From Phycisphaerae bacterium (GTDB lineage Bacteria > Planctomycetota > Phycisphaerae > SM23-33), in NCBI GenBank assembly GCA_016782885.1, contig JADHXQ010000045.1, positions 1 to 35,758 of the forward strand: a stretch of DNA of 35,758 nt, read 5' to 3'. A program made the translations under genes and the position numbers. Positions within the stretch are counted from its first letter, which is position 1; each line of letters starts with the position of its first letter. The notes below the pieces were generated by a model. That model ran no database searches. It saw only the letters and a program-made list of their open reading frames with translations, and was not told where the DNA came from. Positions 16,501 to 23,874 of this stretch are shown piece by piece.

Positions 16501-17927
16501 AGCGCGCGGGCGGCGGTGGCCTGTCCGGTTTGGGACTGGGCTGTCTTCATCCAGTGTCGAATCTTCTCGGTATCGCTGCGAGCAACGGTCAGGTTGAAGC
16601 CCATCGACAGCAGTTCGTCCATCGACTCTCGCGCCAGGCGAGCCAACTGGCTGGTGGGGTACTTCTCGGAGAGGCTGCTGAAGGCTGCGGCGGATTGTTT
16701 GAACAACTTGTCGGCGAGGGTCTTGTCTTTCTGCTCTTTGGCGCCGGCGAGGTAGAGTCCGGCGAGGTGGTACAGCGCGTGGGCCTCGTATTTCGGGGAG
16801 GCCTGGGCATTCTTGTATACCGCGATAGCGCGGTCGTTGAGGCCCTTTTCGCGGTAGAGGTCTCCGATTTGCGACTGGGCCTGGCAGTATCCCTCGGACT
16901 CGGGTCCCACGCGTTGGAGATAGAGTTCGACCTTGCGCGGATCGCCGCCTGACCGGGCGGCTTCGGAGAGCCCCAGCACCAGGTACATGTCCGACTGCAT
17001 GGCGCCTTTCGGCACGGTCTCGATGAAGTCGCCGCTTGTGAGATACGATGCGGCCCGGCTGAAGTCACGTCGTTTGTAAGCCACTTGCGCCAGAAGCAGG
17101 CGTGCGCGTCGCATGAGCGGCGTGTCGTAGCGGACGTTTTCCAGCCACTTGACCGCTTCATCGTAACGATTCATTTTCGCGTGAAGCAGGCCCAATTGCA
17201 TGGCCGCGTTATCGTGGGCCTGTTCCAGACCGCGCGGGATCGGGCGTTTTTCTCTGGCGTACTGTGCCCGGACGCTGCGGAAACCGCTTACCAGGGAGGC
17301 GTACATTGTCATAGCCTTTTCCTGGCGACCGATAGCGACGTAGTAATCGGTCATCAGCTTGTCGGCCGCCGTCCGCACAGCCGCGCCGTACGTGCGTGCG
17401 GCGGTTTTCGATGAACCGGTGGACCCGCCTCCGATCTGCTTGTATACCCCTTCGACTGATGTTTCGGCCGACTTGCCGCCCTGGGTCAGCATCTTCATTT
17501 TGAACAGCAGCAGTGTCCCGGTTCTCCGGCCCGAGGGGTGTTTGGCGGTAAATGCATCGATTTGCCTGATTGCGCCGCCGCGGTCGCCCATGCGATATGC
17601 CGAGCATGCCAGGCGGTATCGTGCTACGATCTTGTCATTACCATCGGGGAGATGTTTGTCGGCCTTGTAGAACCAGGGGCGGGCCCTGTCGTAGAGTTTG
17701 AGCATGTAGTGGCATTCACCGAGCATCAGGTACTTTTTGGCGCCGGCTGTCTCGTCGATCCCCTTGATCTCGCGCATCAGCACGTCGATGGCGTCCTTGT
17801 AGAGTTTCCGCTTCATCAGACCGGGTGCGGCGGATTTGCTCGCCGCCACGTCCTGCCCGGCGGCGGGGAACACCGCGGCGATCAATATCGCGGCAGTTGC
17901 GAAACAGCATGCTTTACGAATGTGCAA
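13572..17927 (-). CDS. Giant exported TPR protein with STN-like modules (first gene of the ExbBD operon)
   Basis: A 1451-aa protein. The signal peptide is residues 1-24 (ILIAAVFPAAGQ). TPR repeats fill about 30-700 (AIDVLMREIKGIDETAGAK, AVKWLENVRYDTPLMRRARL). At about 727-800, again at about 850-910, and at about 1065-1125 the helices are broken by stretches of the form AALEIVAKASGIRFVWDG, SLSCGQTLASLLGTLDMQFR and VIDVLYEILGELGLSFRVEN. These resemble the STN (secretin/TonB short N-terminal) fold seen in TonB-dependent receptors and secretins, where it contacts inner-membrane partners. TPRs resume to the C-terminus (ERFQAAGNSPDDWLAAEALYR, RFDQILKRFPDSPYAARAR). A promoter-like site lies upstream at 17976-18004. 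The STN call is by pattern only. Confidence 0.88.
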   Translation of the reverse strand: MHIRKACCFATAAILIAAVFPAAGQDVAASKSAAPGLMKRKLYKDAIDVLMREIKGIDETAGAKKYLMLGECHYMLKLYDRARPWFYKADKHLPDGNDKIVARYRLACSAYRMGDRGGAIRQIDAFTAKHPSGRRTGTLLLFKMKMLTQGGKSAETSVEGVYKQIGGGSTGSSKTAARTYGAAVRTAADKLMTDYYVAIGRQEKAMTMYASLVSGFRSVRAQYAREKRPIPRGLEQAHDNAAMQLGLLHAKMNRYDEAVKWLENVRYDTPLMRRARLLLAQVAYKRRDFSRAASYLTSGDFIETVPKGAMQSDMYLVLGLSEAARSGGDPRKVELYLQRVGPESEGYCQAQSQIGDLYREKGLNDRAIAVYKNAQASPKYEAHALYHLAGLYLAGAKEQKDKTLADKLFKQSAAAFSSLSEKYPTSQLARLARESMDELLSMGFNLTVARSDTEKIRHWMKTAQSQTGQATAARALLSIARLHHKAISNKKTKGFVKPPNYAACASACDKLLDAKVYGGKDFDPKVWQAVRTEALYLRGRCHVVSASAGKAPGGKGMPTYLRSAKMDQAVDDFQTARKMVDAKNIEMIKGIELGLLAAMLKSDTEDLRKTGRARFAELADEYGADPRFQQLAMDLADWYTRQGRLLDAAAEYKGIADRGASQLARSDLLEALLAAGRLFSRSGAKAMDNTSERKYGIYICPREVFKVGGLLKTYRPFRRKIKVAWPKGAKEITAAAALEIVAKASGIRFVWDGRREFRKDSVGYYLGHKKLKFEGPSGTVSEFLEQILDPATHRMAEDIGLTDKKPLERTGDDPIEPAIEIYDKRYEWLRHDPLAKSYGSWIGAHGGSAAMMFNIIKRIESLTGTKVLWADGVDKDTILASEFAQVPGTETHKSLSCGQTLASLLGTLDMQFRIVPRNQAAEIFAQAKDCYNDIRRVDPRSKHGEQSLFLLAMDFYRQKDFERMKIVLKEYLKLFDDPDNKHYHEACFWVGWVFENDKRLREACYWYNRAAAEQLVIYKVPDGEKPPTKEQLRAICSYDTLFALEESTSATFKDATLGEHLPEFIRLRSNVDVRLDLDQPDSDASITDRSIDKARVIDVLYEILGELGLSFRVENINPKIAQKAYYRMASACNDDGMLEQALNGCNLLLRRFPASSRRRDAFKLKLEICKGMKDYRTVLATMELLRKELAGDIEAYQIDFEIAWIYFELCDYERAKSYFRKSLAAAKDPLQRTKIRDGYARACLQSGDSAEALNQYRSLLKTESEPLRAFIDRLMVWYLVQVVDSQGAVSKLPADAAKLMRWYTELTDEQRGRLPADILARATWVYYVVGLFDERKKRTALALERFQAAGNSPDDWLAAEALYRAGMIHVRSGRMKEAVDAFQYMLISTKSTEGQVRALYTLAQCQQSLGNTKKASMRFDQILKRFPDSPYAARARAKRSETQPATAPKKP

Positions 17928-17975
17928 TGCAGCGGCCTTTCATTTTCCCGCCTGGACCAGCGCGGTCGATGGCGT

Positions 17976-18004
17976 ATCCTAACGCTTCGAGAGGCTAAGG
18001 ACAA
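17976..18004 (-). promoter_or_regulatory. Sigma70-like promoter of the TPR-ExbBD-toroid operon
   Basis: On the minus strand TTGTCC and TAGGAT are separated by exactly 17 nt, about 50 nt before the ATG at 17927. It is the best match in the 243-nt gap after corA. Confidence 0.5.
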
Positions 18005-18005
18005 G

Positions 18006-18019
18006 AAGGCAAATGCCTT
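18006..18019 (-). terminator. Short hairpin after corA, possible weak terminator
   Basis: AAGGCA-AA-TGCCTT on the plus strand gives a 6-bp stem. On the minus strand it is followed by CTTGTCC and not a real T-run. It overlaps the upstream edge of the next promoter, so it might instead be a regulatory element. A second hairpin (CTCGCA ... TGCGAG) lies at 18029-18050. Confidence 0.25.
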
Positions 18020-18170
18020 TGCGCGGTACTCGCATAGTTTTACGTGCGAGCGGTCAGAGTATTGCCCTGAATCGTGAAAATGTATCGGAGAATACGCAGG
18101 GCATCGAGGCTCTGGTTCGTCAACCGGCCGGCCTGTCCGATCGTTCGCGAGCTGTCAGTAACGCCTTGGC

Positions 18171-19553
18171 TTATGGCTTCTTCGATTTGCCTGTGCCCGA
18201 AAGCAGACCGCGTTTCCAGAAGAGATACAACATGCCGAAAGCGATCAGTCCCATCATGCCGAGCGTTATGAGATATCCGTACTCCCAGTACAACTCGGGC
18301 ATATTCCAGTATGACTGGTATTCCCCTTCGGGCTTGTGCCGAAAGAAATTCATCCCGTATATGCCGGTGATGAGGGTCAGGGGAAGCACGACCACCGACA
18401 CAACCGTGAGGATATTCATGGCGCGGTTGATGTCGAAAGTCTGCTTCTCGCTCAAGGTGCTGGCAAGCAGGCGGATATTCTCGATCTCACTGCCCAGCGT
18501 ATCGAGCGCAAGATCTACCTCGTCGATACGTTCCCTGGTGAGATTGAACATCTCAAGCATGCCTTTGAAGAAGGGCGCATCGTAGCCGGGAAGGTGGGAC
18601 GCGTTCTTGCTGTCGATGTCTGCTACGGACGAGCGCATGAAGGCCGGCACGGACGACAGCATACCCTGGTCGGCGCTGAGGCTGCACAACGAGTTCTGCA
18701 CGTCCATGATTTTTTCCGTGCTCTCGGTCTCGATGATGCGTTTCTGCTCGTAGAGCAGGTCCCACGACCACGATAGCCGGGCGAAGATGCTGTCCTGCAG
18801 ATTGATGATACACCCCATCAATCCGTAGAGCCGGAGGAGATCGTTGTATTTCTCCGGTTCATTACCGATCACGGCGGCGCCGTTCTCCCCCACGACGATC
18901 ATGGTGTTGTCGTCGAGCCACCCGTAGTACTCCAGCATGGGCTCGCCGAGCACCTGTCGGATCTCCGAACGGTAGGCCGGGTTATCGTACAACTCCCTCG
19001 GTTCCTTGATACCGGGCTCCAGACCACGGGCGAACAACAGCAGGAACTTGTCGCGCTGGGTGCTGTCCCCACAGAAAACAATGTCCAGCAGACGCTTCTG
19101 GTAGGAGTTAAAGATGGTATCCATGACAGAACTGGAATCCTGCGTTATGTCCGCGATGATGTAGGACAGCTCGTCTACGCTGTAAGGGCGGTCGCCGTCG
19201 TGTTCCTCGAGGGTCATTCCATAGGTCAGTCTTCCACTTTTCTCCACTTCGATGCCGATGGTCTCGTCCTGCTGATGACTGCCGGTTGCAGCTATCTCGA
19301 CCTTGGCGCTGAAGCGGATGCTCTCCATCGGTATACACCCTTCCAGGCAAAGCATGACCTCGGTGTCTCCGACATCAATAGCCGTCACGTTTCGTTCACG
19401 ATCGACACTGCTGGTTACGAACACATTGCGATGAAGAGAGCGGCTCTCAAGCTTGTCCTGCAGGTATTTGACGGTGTAGCGTCCGATAGGCAGCCATTCC
19501 AGCTCCGCAATCGTCACGGGACCATCGAAGAAGAGTGCATGCTTATTGTTCAT
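18171..19553 (-). CDS. corA: CorA-family divalent-cation channel
   Basis: A 460-aa protein. CorA-type channels are pentamers that carry Mg2+ (or Co2+, Ni2+, Zn2+ in relatives) through the inner membrane. The GMN selectivity motif is present at about residues 400-402 (ITGIYGMNFF), followed by the MPEL loop (WNMPELYWEYGY) and a second TM (YLITLGMMGLIAFGMLYLFW). The first TM is just before GMN (MNILTVVSVVVLPLTLITG). The long cytoplasmic N-terminal domain has the usual stalk helix (SEIENIRLLASTLSEKQTFD). It is longer than classical CorA (about 320 aa), with about 140 extra N-terminal residues. The start is at MNNKHAL (19553) because its ATG overlaps the stop of the upstream gene as ATGA. The transported metal cannot be told from sequence. 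Confidence 0.9.
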   Translation of the reverse strand: MNNKHALFFDGPVTIAELEWLPIGRYTVKYLQDKLESRSLHRNVFVTSSVDRERNVTAIDVGDTEVMLCLEGCIPMESIRFSAKVEIAATGSHQQDETIGIEVEKSGRLTYGMTLEEHDGDRPYSVDELSYIIADITQDSSSVMDTIFNSYQKRLLDIVFCGDSTQRDKFLLLFARGLEPGIKEPRELYDNPAYRSEIRQVLGEPMLEYYGWLDDNTMIVVGENGAAVIGNEPEKYNDLLRLYGLMGCIINLQDSIFARLSWSWDLLYEQKRIIETESTEKIMDVQNSLCSLSADQGMLSSVPAFMRSSVADIDSKNASHLPGYDAPFFKGMLEMFNLTRERIDEVDLALDTLGSEIENIRLLASTLSEKQTFDINRAMNILTVVSVVVLPLTLITGIYGMNFFRHKPEGEYQSYWNMPELYWEYGYLITLGMMGLIAFGMLYLFWKRGLLSGTGKSKKP

Positions 19554-20164
19554 GGGGTGTTTCCGAAGAAGAAAGGTTTTGACTTGTACTGCACTTCGCC
19601 TATGCTGAAGAAACCCTCTATCGGACACACGCCGGGGGGACACTTCGCCAGCCAGTCATCGTCGCGCCTGTGGCGGCCCCTGGTCAGGCATGAGCAAACA
19701 CGGTTCATCACAAGCCGCACTTCGGGTTTCCTCTCCGTGGCGACCGCAAAATCCAGGACACTGTTGCATTTCGGGCAGCGCACCAGATTGTCCACCGCGT
19801 CGCGATCCTCGTCCGTGAGGGTTTCGTCGAGCAGGCGCAAGCCCGTTGATGTGATGCGAATGGCGGTCACCGTCGCGTAGAACCATGAGTTGAGCAACAG
19901 CTTCTCGACAAGGTTTTCGTCGAAGAAGTGTCCGACTTCTTCGACGACTTCCTGACTGATCATGGCGTACATCTTGATACCCCGGAACGGGAGCAGGGCG
20001 GGTGCGAGATCGTAGGTCTCAAAAACGCCGGACGTGATGCCCAGATGGGCGATGGCATGAAGTAGATCAAGTTTGAGCCAACATTGCGGAGTGCTGGCGC
20101 CGTTTGGGATGCTGTAGGACTGGAGCGTATAAAGAAGTCGAATTGCGTCGCGGTCAAGTTGCAT
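19550..20164 (-). CDS. Cys-rich protein of unknown function, coupled to corA
   Basis: A 204-aa protein; I do not recognise the family. The N-terminal half is helical (LDLLHAIAHLGITSGVFETYDL), perhaps a winged-helix-like region. The C-terminal half has CPKC at about residue 129, RVCSCL, and CPPGVCP, seven cysteines in about 50 residues, suggesting a zinc ribbon or other metal site. The start is taken at MQLDRDAIRL (20164); an upstream in-frame ATG at 20311 would bring the coding region close to the tRNA, and the sequence between looks non-coding. The RBS is poor (GGTCTCACC). The stop overlaps the corA start by 4 nt, so the two are probably made together. A metal-sensing partner of the channel is a reasonable but untested idea. 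Confidence 0.7.
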   Translation of the reverse strand: MQLDRDAIRLLYTLQSYSIPNGASTPQCWLKLDLLHAIAHLGITSGVFETYDLAPALLPFRGIKMYAMISQEVVEEVGHFFDENLVEKLLLNSWFYATVTAIRITSTGLRLLDETLTDEDRDAVDNLVRCPKCNSVLDFAVATERKPEVRLVMNRVCSCLTRGRHRRDDDWLAKCPPGVCPIEGFFSIGEVQYKSKPFFFGNTP

Positions 20165-20270
20165 GGTGAGACCATAATTATCCCGTCGCGCCGCTGCAAG
20201 AAATTTCTTGGCGCCCCAAAGGTGCAGGAGCCGGTTTGATCTCCTGTAGAGCCCAGCTTCCGTTGACACA

Positions 20271-20301
20271 GAGCGCCGCTTCACTTGCGGCGCTCGTTTT
20301 T
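20271..20301 (+). terminator. Strong hairpin with T-run on the plus strand
   Basis: GAGCGCCGC (20271-20279) pairs with GCGGCGCTC (20287-20295), 9 bp with a 7-nt loop, followed by GTTTTT. The T-run is on the plus strand, yet the genes here are all on the minus strand. On the minus strand the hairpin is preceded by A5 and followed by TGTG. It may still end tRNA-Lys transcripts as a bidirectional structure, or block antisense transcription. Confidence 0.5.
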
Positions 20302-20328
20302 CGCGGGACAACGTCCTGCGAAGCCGGA

Positions 20329-20401
20329 TGAGAGAGCTGGGACTCGAACCCAGGACCTACGCCTTAAAAGGGCGTTGCTCTACCAATTGAGCTACTCTCC
20401 C
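20329..20401 (-). tRNA. tRNA-Lys (anticodon UUU)
   Basis: A 73-nt tRNA without encoded CCA. GGGAGAG pairs with CTCTCTC (one G-U). The anticodon arm is ACGCC-CTTTTAA-GGCGT, giving anticodon TTT. The T arm is CTGGG-TTCGAGT-CCCAG. It starts 29 nt after the frr stop on the same strand, so it may be co-transcribed with frr. Confidence 0.95.
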
Positions 20402-20430
20402 GTGATGTGCTTCTCGCGAAGCAGTTGGTG

Positions 20431-20991
20431 TTACGTTTCCTGGACCTCTGTGGTTTTGGAGGCCAGTGCGTCATTGACCATGCCTTCATACTTTTTGGTC
20501 ATATCCTGTATGGAGTTTTTGCACTTTTTGCACTCGTCTTCGGTCAGCACCGACTCTTTCTGTTCTTTGTCGGCGGTCTTGTTTCCGTCGCGGCGGGCGT
20601 TTCGGATGGTCACGCGGCAGGCTTCGGCCATCTTCTTGAGCTGACCAACCAACTGCTCTCGGCGTTCGATTGACAGCGGCGGGACCTGCAGGCGGATTAT
20701 CTTTCCGTCCACCATCGGATTGATACCCAGCCCAGAGGCCTTGATGGTCTTCTCGATATCCTTGATGCTGGCCGGATCGAACGGTTTTATGACGATCAGG
20801 CTGGCTTCGGGAGTGGCTATCGAGGCCAGTTGCCTCAGATCGGTGGGAGAACCGTAGTAGTCGACCTTCATGTGATCGACAAGCCCCGACGAAGCCCTTC
20901 CCGTTCGGATCCCGCCGAATTCCTCGCGGAGGTAGTTAACCGCCGAGTCCATTTCCTCTTCGATATGCAACAGGATATCATCGATTGGCAT
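20431..20991 (-). CDS. frr: Ribosome recycling factor
   Basis: A 186-aa protein, normal length. RRF splits post-termination ribosomes with EF-G. Conserved parts are FGGIRTGRASSGLVDHMKVDYY (residues about 25-46), LRQLASIATPEASLIVIKPFD, SGLGINPMVDGKIIRLQVPP and the helical C-terminus KKMAEACRVTIRNARRDGNK. A CKKCKNS motif near the C-terminus (DECKKCKNSIQDMTKKYEG) is an unusual pair of cysteines for RRF. It follows pyrH by 19 nt in the standard order rpsB-tsf-pyrH-frr. Confidence 0.97.
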   Translation of the reverse strand: MPIDDILLHIEEEMDSAVNYLREEFGGIRTGRASSGLVDHMKVDYYGSPTDLRQLASIATPEASLIVIKPFDPASIKDIEKTIKASGLGINPMVDGKIIRLQVPPLSIERREQLVGQLKKMAEACRVTIRNARRDGNKTADKEQKESVLTEDECKKCKNSIQDMTKKYEGMVNDALASKTTEVQET

Positions 20992-21010
20992 AGTTCAACT
21001 CCCAGGATCA

Positions 21011-21730
21011 TTATGCAATGATAGTCCCAACCTCCCGGCCGCATACAGCGTCAAGGAGATTTCCCGGTCTGGAAATCTGCAGTACGATTATCTTGATATC
21101 GTTTTCCATGCACATGGAGATCGCCGAAAGGTCCATGACGCCCAGGCGGTCTTCCAGGATTTTCGCGTAGGTAAGCTTGTCGTATCGCTTGGCCTGAGGG
21201 TTCAGCATCGGGTCGGAGTCGAATACCCCGTCGACCTTTGTAGCCTTGATCAGGGCGTCGACGCCGAGTTCACTGGCGCGGAGCGACGCGCACGTGTCGG
21301 TTGTGAAGAACGGGTTGCCCGTTCCAGCGGCCGATATCACTATGCGTCCCTTGCCGAGTTGCTTTCTGGCTTCGCGTATTGTATAGGTTTGGCAGACGGT
21401 AGGCATGGCCACCGCGCTGAGTACGCGTGTGTGCAGTCCTCGCCCGTTGAGCGAATCGCCCAGCGCCAAGGCGTTGATGACCGTCCCGAGCATACCCATC
21501 TGGTCGGCGGTGGTGCGTCGGATGTTGGGGGCTTCCCTCAACTGGCGGCCTCGCACCATATTGCCCCCGCCGATGACCAGCGTGACACCCACTCCGAGTT
21601 CCACAACCGGCGCGATTTCGTCGACGAGTTCCTCGACGGCCTGGGAGTCCACGCCGAAACTTTCCGACAGACACATGCTCTCGCCGGAAACTTTCAACAG
21701 TATTTGATTGTATACCGGTTTGGCGGTCAT
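21011..21730 (-). CDS. pyrH: UMP kinase
   Basis: A 239-aa amino-acid-kinase-fold enzyme that phosphorylates UMP to UDP with ATP. Signatures are LLKVSGESM (residues 11-19), VTLVIGGGNMVRGR, the DQMGMLGTVINALAL helix, and GTGNPFFTTDTCASLRASEL, followed by KVDGVFDSDP. The allosteric hexameric bacterial type is expected. It sits between tsf and frr. Confidence 0.97.
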   Translation of the reverse strand: MTAKPVYNQILLKVSGESMCLSESFGVDSQAVEELVDEIAPVVELGVGVTLVIGGGNMVRGRQLREAPNIRRTTADQMGMLGTVINALALGDSLNGRGLHTRVLSAVAMPTVCQTYTIREARKQLGKGRIVISAAGTGNPFFTTDTCASLRASELGVDALIKATKVDGVFDSDPMLNPQAKRYDKLTYAKILEDRLGVMDLSAISMCMENDIKIIVLQISRPGNLLDAVCGREVGTIIA

Positions 21731-21757
21731 GGTGTGGTTCTCCTCGGGCGGAGGTTG

Positions 21758-22543
21758 TCAGTTAACGGCGAATCTCGCGAAAGCCTTTATCGTTGCATTA
21801 CCGAGTATATCCTTGACCTGCTTCTGGTCGTCGCGGACGTAGGACTGCTCGATGAGCGCTTTGGATGCGATGAATTTGCGAAGCTTTCCGACGACCATCT
21901 TTTCGGCGATCTCTTCGTTCTTGCCCGACTCGATGGCCTGCTGCATCGCGATCTGCTTTTCCTTCGCGACGAGATCTTCGGGGACGTCGTCACCGGTGAT
22001 TCCGAGCGGGTCGGAAAAGGCGATGTGCATGCACAGACCGCTCAGTGTCTCCTCGTCGATGTCGCCCTGGACGCCTACGATCACGCCGACCTTACCGTTG
22101 TGATGCACGTACGTTCCGATTCTGTCGGCACAGATCTTGACGCCGCGCGAGAACGACATGTTCTCTCCGATTATCGCCAGTGTTTTCTGAACTCGCTGGT
22201 TGATCTCGTCGGTGGCCTGGATGGTGCCTTCGGCGGCCTGGGCGGCGAGTTGCGATACGTCTTTGGCCATTGTCTGGAACTCTTCATTGCGGGCGCAGAA
22301 GTCGGTCTCGCAAAGCACTTCGACCATGGTGGCCTGGGTTTCGTCGCTAATGACCAGCACGACTCCTTCTTTGGTGTCGCGGCTGGAGCGTTTTTCGGCC
22401 GTTGCGAGGCCTTTGGCGCGCAGGGCGTCCTTTGAGGCCTCGACGTCACCGTTGTTCTCGGTCAGTGCCTTCTTGCATTCCATCATTCCCAGCCCCGTCT
22501 CGTCTCGCAGGGCTTTTACCATTGCAGCAGTTATTTCAGCCAT
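21758..22543 (-). CDS. tsf: Elongation factor Ts
   Basis: A 261-aa guanine-nucleotide exchange factor for EF-Tu. The N-terminal UBA-like domain reads VKALRDETGLGMMECKKALT and the core motif CETDFCARNEEF is the EF-Ts signature (TDFVARN in most). IGTYVHHNGKVGVIV is the dimerisation-domain strand. The start is MAEITAAM at 22543; GGGAGCAAAA just before it is a good RBS, while the in-frame ATG 24 nt upstream has none. Confidence 0.97.
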   Translation of the reverse strand: MAEITAAMVKALRDETGLGMMECKKALTENNGDVEASKDALRAKGLATAEKRSSRDTKEGVVLVISDETQATMVEVLCETDFCARNEEFQTMAKDVSQLAAQAAEGTIQATDEINQRVQKTLAIIGENMSFSRGVKICADRIGTYVHHNGKVGVIVGVQGDIDEETLSGLCMHIAFSDPLGITGDDVPEDLVAKEKQIAMQQAIESGKNEEIAEKMVVGKLRKFIASKALIEQSYVRDDQKQVKDILGNATIKAFARFAVN

Positions 22544-22582
22544 TTTTGCTCCCGGATGATCTCTCAAAGATCAGAACTTCGA

Positions 22583-22603
22583 CGCGGTCTCAGGGCGACC
22601 GCG
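22583..22603 (-). promoter_or_regulatory. Hairpin between rpsB and tsf
   Basis: CGCGGTC (22583-22589) pairs with GACCGCG (22597-22603) around a 7-nt loop in the 82-nt gap. No T-run follows, so it is not a terminator by itself. It might tune rpsB-tsf expression or protect mRNA ends; weak evidence. Confidence 0.3.
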
Positions 22604-22625
22604 GCGGGTGGTATGTATGCAGGCG

Positions 22626-23705
22626 TTATGCCTGTTGTGGCGTGTCGTCGGTGGCGTCTGGAACTTCTGTGACTTCGCCGGCGTCGATGATGTCGACGTC
22701 GGTGATGATCTCAACGACCGGTTCGATTTCCGGCGCAGCGGGTGTTTCGGGCGTCGGTTCGACTTCCGGCGCAGCGGGTGTTTCGGGCGTTTCGGGCGCA
22801 GGTTCCGGTTCGACTGCAACTTCGACCTGCGGTTCGGGCGCCGGTGCGGTTTCCTGAACTGCCTCGGGGGCGATGGGCTCAAATGCGGGTGTTGAGACCG
22901 CGTCATCGTCCGCGGCGGAGTCAGGCTTGTCTGTTGAAACGGCGCCGTCCGCCCGCGCGGTTGTTGCCCGGCGGCTGCGGCGTTGCTGAGGCGTGTCGGC
23001 CTTGTCTTCTTTCACGCCCCGACTGCTCAGGCCTGCCTGGCTCGCTTCGACAAGCGTTCCGATAATCAGCGAGATAGCCTTCATCGCATCGTCGTTACCG
23101 GGGATCGGAATATCGATGAGGTCTGGATCGCTGTCAGTGTCTATCAGGGCGATCACGGGGATGTGGAGTTTTCTGGCTTCTCGGATGGCGATAATTTCAC
23201 GGTGCTGGTCAATGACCACCATGGCGCCCGGAACTGATGTCATCTTCCTGATTCCACCGAGGTTGCGTGTGATTTTCCGCATTTCGCGGCGTAGTTTGGA
23301 TCCCTGTTTCTTGGAATAGGCATCCATCAGTCCGTCGGCTTCCATTTGCTCGAGTTCGTCCAGCCGCGTGACTCTGCGGCGGATTTCGCGGAAGTTTGTC
23401 AGCGTTCCGCCAAGCCAGCGATCGATCACCCAGTGCATACCGAGTGCGTCGGCGCCTTCCTGGACGGCTTTGCGAGCCTGGCGCTTGGTGCCGACGAAAA
23501 CGACGTCCTTACCGCTGGAAACCACTTTTGTAAGGAATTTCCTTGCGGCCAATATACCGCGAATCGTCTCCTTGACATTGATGATGTGTATCAGGTTCCG
23601 CTTTCCGAAGATGTAGGGCTTCATCTTGGGATTCCATCTGCCTACCCTGTGTCCGAAGTGGATACCCGCGTCAATCAACTGCTTTACTAAATCGTTAGTC
23701 GCCAA
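22626..23705 (-). CDS. rpsB: 30S ribosomal protein S2 with long acidic C-terminal tail
   Basis: A 359-aa protein. Residues 1 to about 228 are a full S2 (IDAGIHFGHRVGRWNPKMKP, FVGTKRQARKAVQEGA, WLGGTLTNFREIRRRVTRL, IPVIALIDTDSDPDLIDIPI). Residues 229-359 are an extension, first basic (QRRSRRATTARA), then rich in Pro, Glu, Ala and Val, with a 12-residue repeat (ETPAAPEVEPTP / ETPAAPEIEPVV). The typical bacterial S2 is about 230-260 aa. The start codon is TTG at 23705, with GGAGG 7 nt upstream and MATNDL following. A TTGACT/TACACT promoter lies at 23846-23874 with a 5' leader of about 135 nt. It is first in the operon with tsf, pyrH and frr. Confidence 0.97.
   Translation of the reverse strand: MATNDLVKQLIDAGIHFGHRVGRWNPKMKPYIFGKRNLIHIINVKETIRGILAARKFLTKVVSSGKDVVFVGTKRQARKAVQEGADALGMHWVIDRWLGGTLTNFREIRRRVTRLDELEQMEADGLMDAYSKKQGSKLRREMRKITRNLGGIRKMTSVPGAMVVIDQHREIIAIREARKLHIPVIALIDTDSDPDLIDIPIPGNDDAMKAISLIIGTLVEASQAGLSSRGVKEDKADTPQQRRSRRATTARADGAVSTDKPDSAADDDAVSTPAFEPIAPEAVQETAPAPEPQVEVAVEPEPAPETPETPAAPEVEPTPETPAAPEIEPVVEIITDVDIIDAGEVTEVPDATDDTPQQA
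22721..22791 (-). repeat. 36-nt tandem repeat in the rpsB tail
   Basis: 22721-22755 and 22757-22791 are near-identical (GTTCGA(T/C)TTCCGGCGCAGC core, then GGGTGTTTCGGGCG) with a 36-nt period, coding two copies of a 12-residue Pro/Ala/Glu unit. It suggests tandem duplication growing the tail. Confidence 0.8.
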
Positions 23706-23845
23706 AGTACTGCCTCCGCCCAGGGTTGCTCCGGATTGATCCGTAACATCCGGCCATGGGCTTCTATTTTCCTGGGGTCAGTCGTGTGTGACATTTACGG
23801 TTGCCAGGGGCGCCGAGCCCCGAGCACGTCACATAGAGTTCGAGG

Positions 23846-23874
23846 AGTGTAGTGGCTTGGCGGGCGTCAGTCAA
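23846..23874 (-). promoter_or_regulatory. Promoter of the rpsB-tsf-pyrH-frr operon
   Basis: On the minus strand TTGACT (-35) and TACACT (-10) are separated by exactly 17 nt. Transcription would start near 23839, giving a leader of about 135 nt with a GGGGCTCGGCGCCCC hairpin. This is the best promoter match on the minus strand in the window. Confidence 0.7.
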
